Source: Mycobacterium sp. (GTDB taxonomy: Bacteria; Actinomycetota; Actinomycetes; Mycobacteriales; Mycobacteriaceae). From it: 64,000 bases of DNA. Position 1 is the stretch's first letter, and each line of letters begins with the position of its first letter. The DNA lies in NCBI GenBank assembly GCA_020438905.1, contig JAGQTQ010000029.1, positions 1 to 64,000 of the forward strand, given 5' to 3'. Of the stretch, positions 63,313 through 64,000 are shown piece after piece. The position numbers and the translations under genes are program-made. The notes under the pieces are model-generated. The model did no database searches and had not been told where the DNA came from. It saw only the letters and a list, made by a program, of their open reading frames with translations.

Positions 63313-64000
63313 ATGACCCCCCCGCATAACTACCTCGCCGTCATCAAGGTCGTCGGAATCGGCGGCGGTGGCGTGAACGCCGTCAACCGCATGATCGAAC
63401 AGGGACTCAAGGGCGTTGAGTTCATCGCCATCAACACCGACGCGCAGGCGTTGTTGATGAGCGACGCCGACGTCAAACTCGATGTGGGCCGGGACTCCAC
63501 CCGCGGCCTGGGTGCCGGCGCGGACCCGGAGGTGGGCCGCAAGGCCGCCGAGGACGCCAAGGATGAAATCGAGGAACTGCTGCGCGGGGCCGACATGGTC
63601 TTCGTGACCGCCGGGGAGGGCGGCGGCACCGGCACCGGCGGCGCGCCGGTGGTGGCCAACATCGCCCGCAAACTCGGCGCGCTGACGGTGGGCGTGGTGA
63701 CCCGTCCGTTCTCCTTCGAGGGCAAGCGGCGTGCCGGTCAGGCCGAGAACGGCATCACCGCGCTGCGGGAGAGCTGCGACACGCTGATCGTGATCCCCAA
63801 CGACCGGCTGCTGCAGATGGGCGACGCCAACGTCTCCCTCATGGACGCCTTCCGCAGCGCTGACGAGGTGCTGCTCAACGGCGTTCAGGGCATCACCGAC
63901 CTGATCACCACCCCGGGTCTGATCAACGTTGACTTCGCCGATGTCAAGGGCGTAATGAGCGGGGCGGGCACCGCACTGATGGGTATCGGATCCTCGCGTG
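63313..64000 (+). CDS. ftsZ: Cell division GTPase FtsZ (N-terminal 229 residues, cut by right edge)
   Basis: Tubulin-like GTPase that forms the division ring. The GTP-binding half is present: [17 protein letters not shown] (about 13-29), the tubulin signature [15 protein letters not shown] (about 101-115) and [19 protein letters not shown]. The T7 synergy-loop region begins near the edge. The frame is open at base 64000, so the C-terminal half is outside. ATG 63313 has CGGAGGAAG about 9 bases upstream and the [15 protein letters not shown] start expected for mycobacteria. Confidence 0.97.
   Translation, partial: MTPPHNYLAVIKVVGIGGGGVNAVNRMIEQGLKGVEFIAINTDAQALLMSDADVKLDVGRDSTRGLGAGADPEVGRKAAEDAKDEIEELLRGADMVFVTAGEGGGTGTGGAPVVANIARKLGALTVGVVTRPFSFEGKRRAGQAENGITALRESCDTLIVIPNDRLLQMGDANVSLMDAFRSADEVLLNGVQGITDLITTPGLINVDFADVKGVMSGAGTALMGIGSSR

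Overview
The window comes from a high-GC actinobacterium and almost certainly from a mycobacterium (Mycobacterium/Mycolicibacterium). Gene order runs almost one-for-one with the Mycobacterium tuberculosis segment from pepA (Rv2213) to ftsZ (Rv2150c). Many products are close to the H37Rv proteins (AdoK, MmpS3, CtaC, QcrA-B-C, TB16.3, PknL/Rv2175c). Mycobacterial hallmarks are present: MmpS3, lipomannan enzymes (PimB', MptA, MptC), the fused bcc-aa3 respiratory chain and the long murE-ftsQ cluster. Rv numbers and statements about H37Rv gene order come from memory, not from a search. The species cannot be named from the sequence alone.

Layout. 1-5 kb: pepA (partial), gcvT, ilvE and a BCCT osmolyte transporter. 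5-8 kb: a DUF3043 protein followed by cobU-cobT-cobS for the nucleotide loop of cobalamin. 8-11.5 kb: glycerate kinase, an A-type Fe-S carrier, a small membrane protein and adenosine kinase. 11.5-15 kb: a three-gene module (zinc-ribbon polytopic membrane protein, S53 sedolisin-type peptidase, membrane-anchored protein) lying between the convergent adoK and asnB, which I remember as neighbours in H37Rv. 15-25 kb: asnB, then ctaC-ctaF-mmpS3-DUF2561 on + facing ctaE-qcrC-qcrA-qcrB on -; together these encode most of the cytochrome bcc-aa3 supercomplex. The two groups are separated by a repeat-rich spacer. 25-32 kb: trpD, a DEDDh/GIY-YIG nuclease, a small Cys-rich protein, an NlpC/P60 hydrolase, a probable zinc peptidase and PimB'. 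32-46 kb: two SRPBCC proteins, an ArsA-like ATPase, PlsC, MptC, RNase AS, DAHP synthase, PknL facing its partner Rv2175c, MptA, IdsA2, LppM, a GNAT and DUF3040. 46-64 kb: the dcw cluster mraZ-rsmH-ftsL-pbpB-murE-murF-mraY-murD-ftsW-murG-murC-ftsQ, an extra secreted-protein gene, and ftsZ (partial at the right edge).

How the genes work together. Most of the window builds the envelope: peptidoglycan precursors and septum, PIM/lipomannan mannosylation, phospholipid acylation, peptidoglycan hydrolysis. The rest provides respiration and amino-acid or cofactor supply. Operons are tight, with many 4-base ATGA/GTGA overlaps, and several convergent pairs overlap at their 3' ends.

Most notable signals: (1) the inserted S53-peptidase module; (2) a signal-peptide protein gene between ftsQ and ftsZ; (3) a four-fold 10-bp GTGG array before mraZ that fits an MraZ operator, with a second inverted array upstream; (4) a striking number of short perfect or near-perfect tandem duplications, four of which straddle stop codons; (5) a recurrent TANNNT hexamer 6-8 bases before start codons, indicating leaderless transcripts. 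No CRISPR array, tRNA, rRNA, transposase or prophage was seen.
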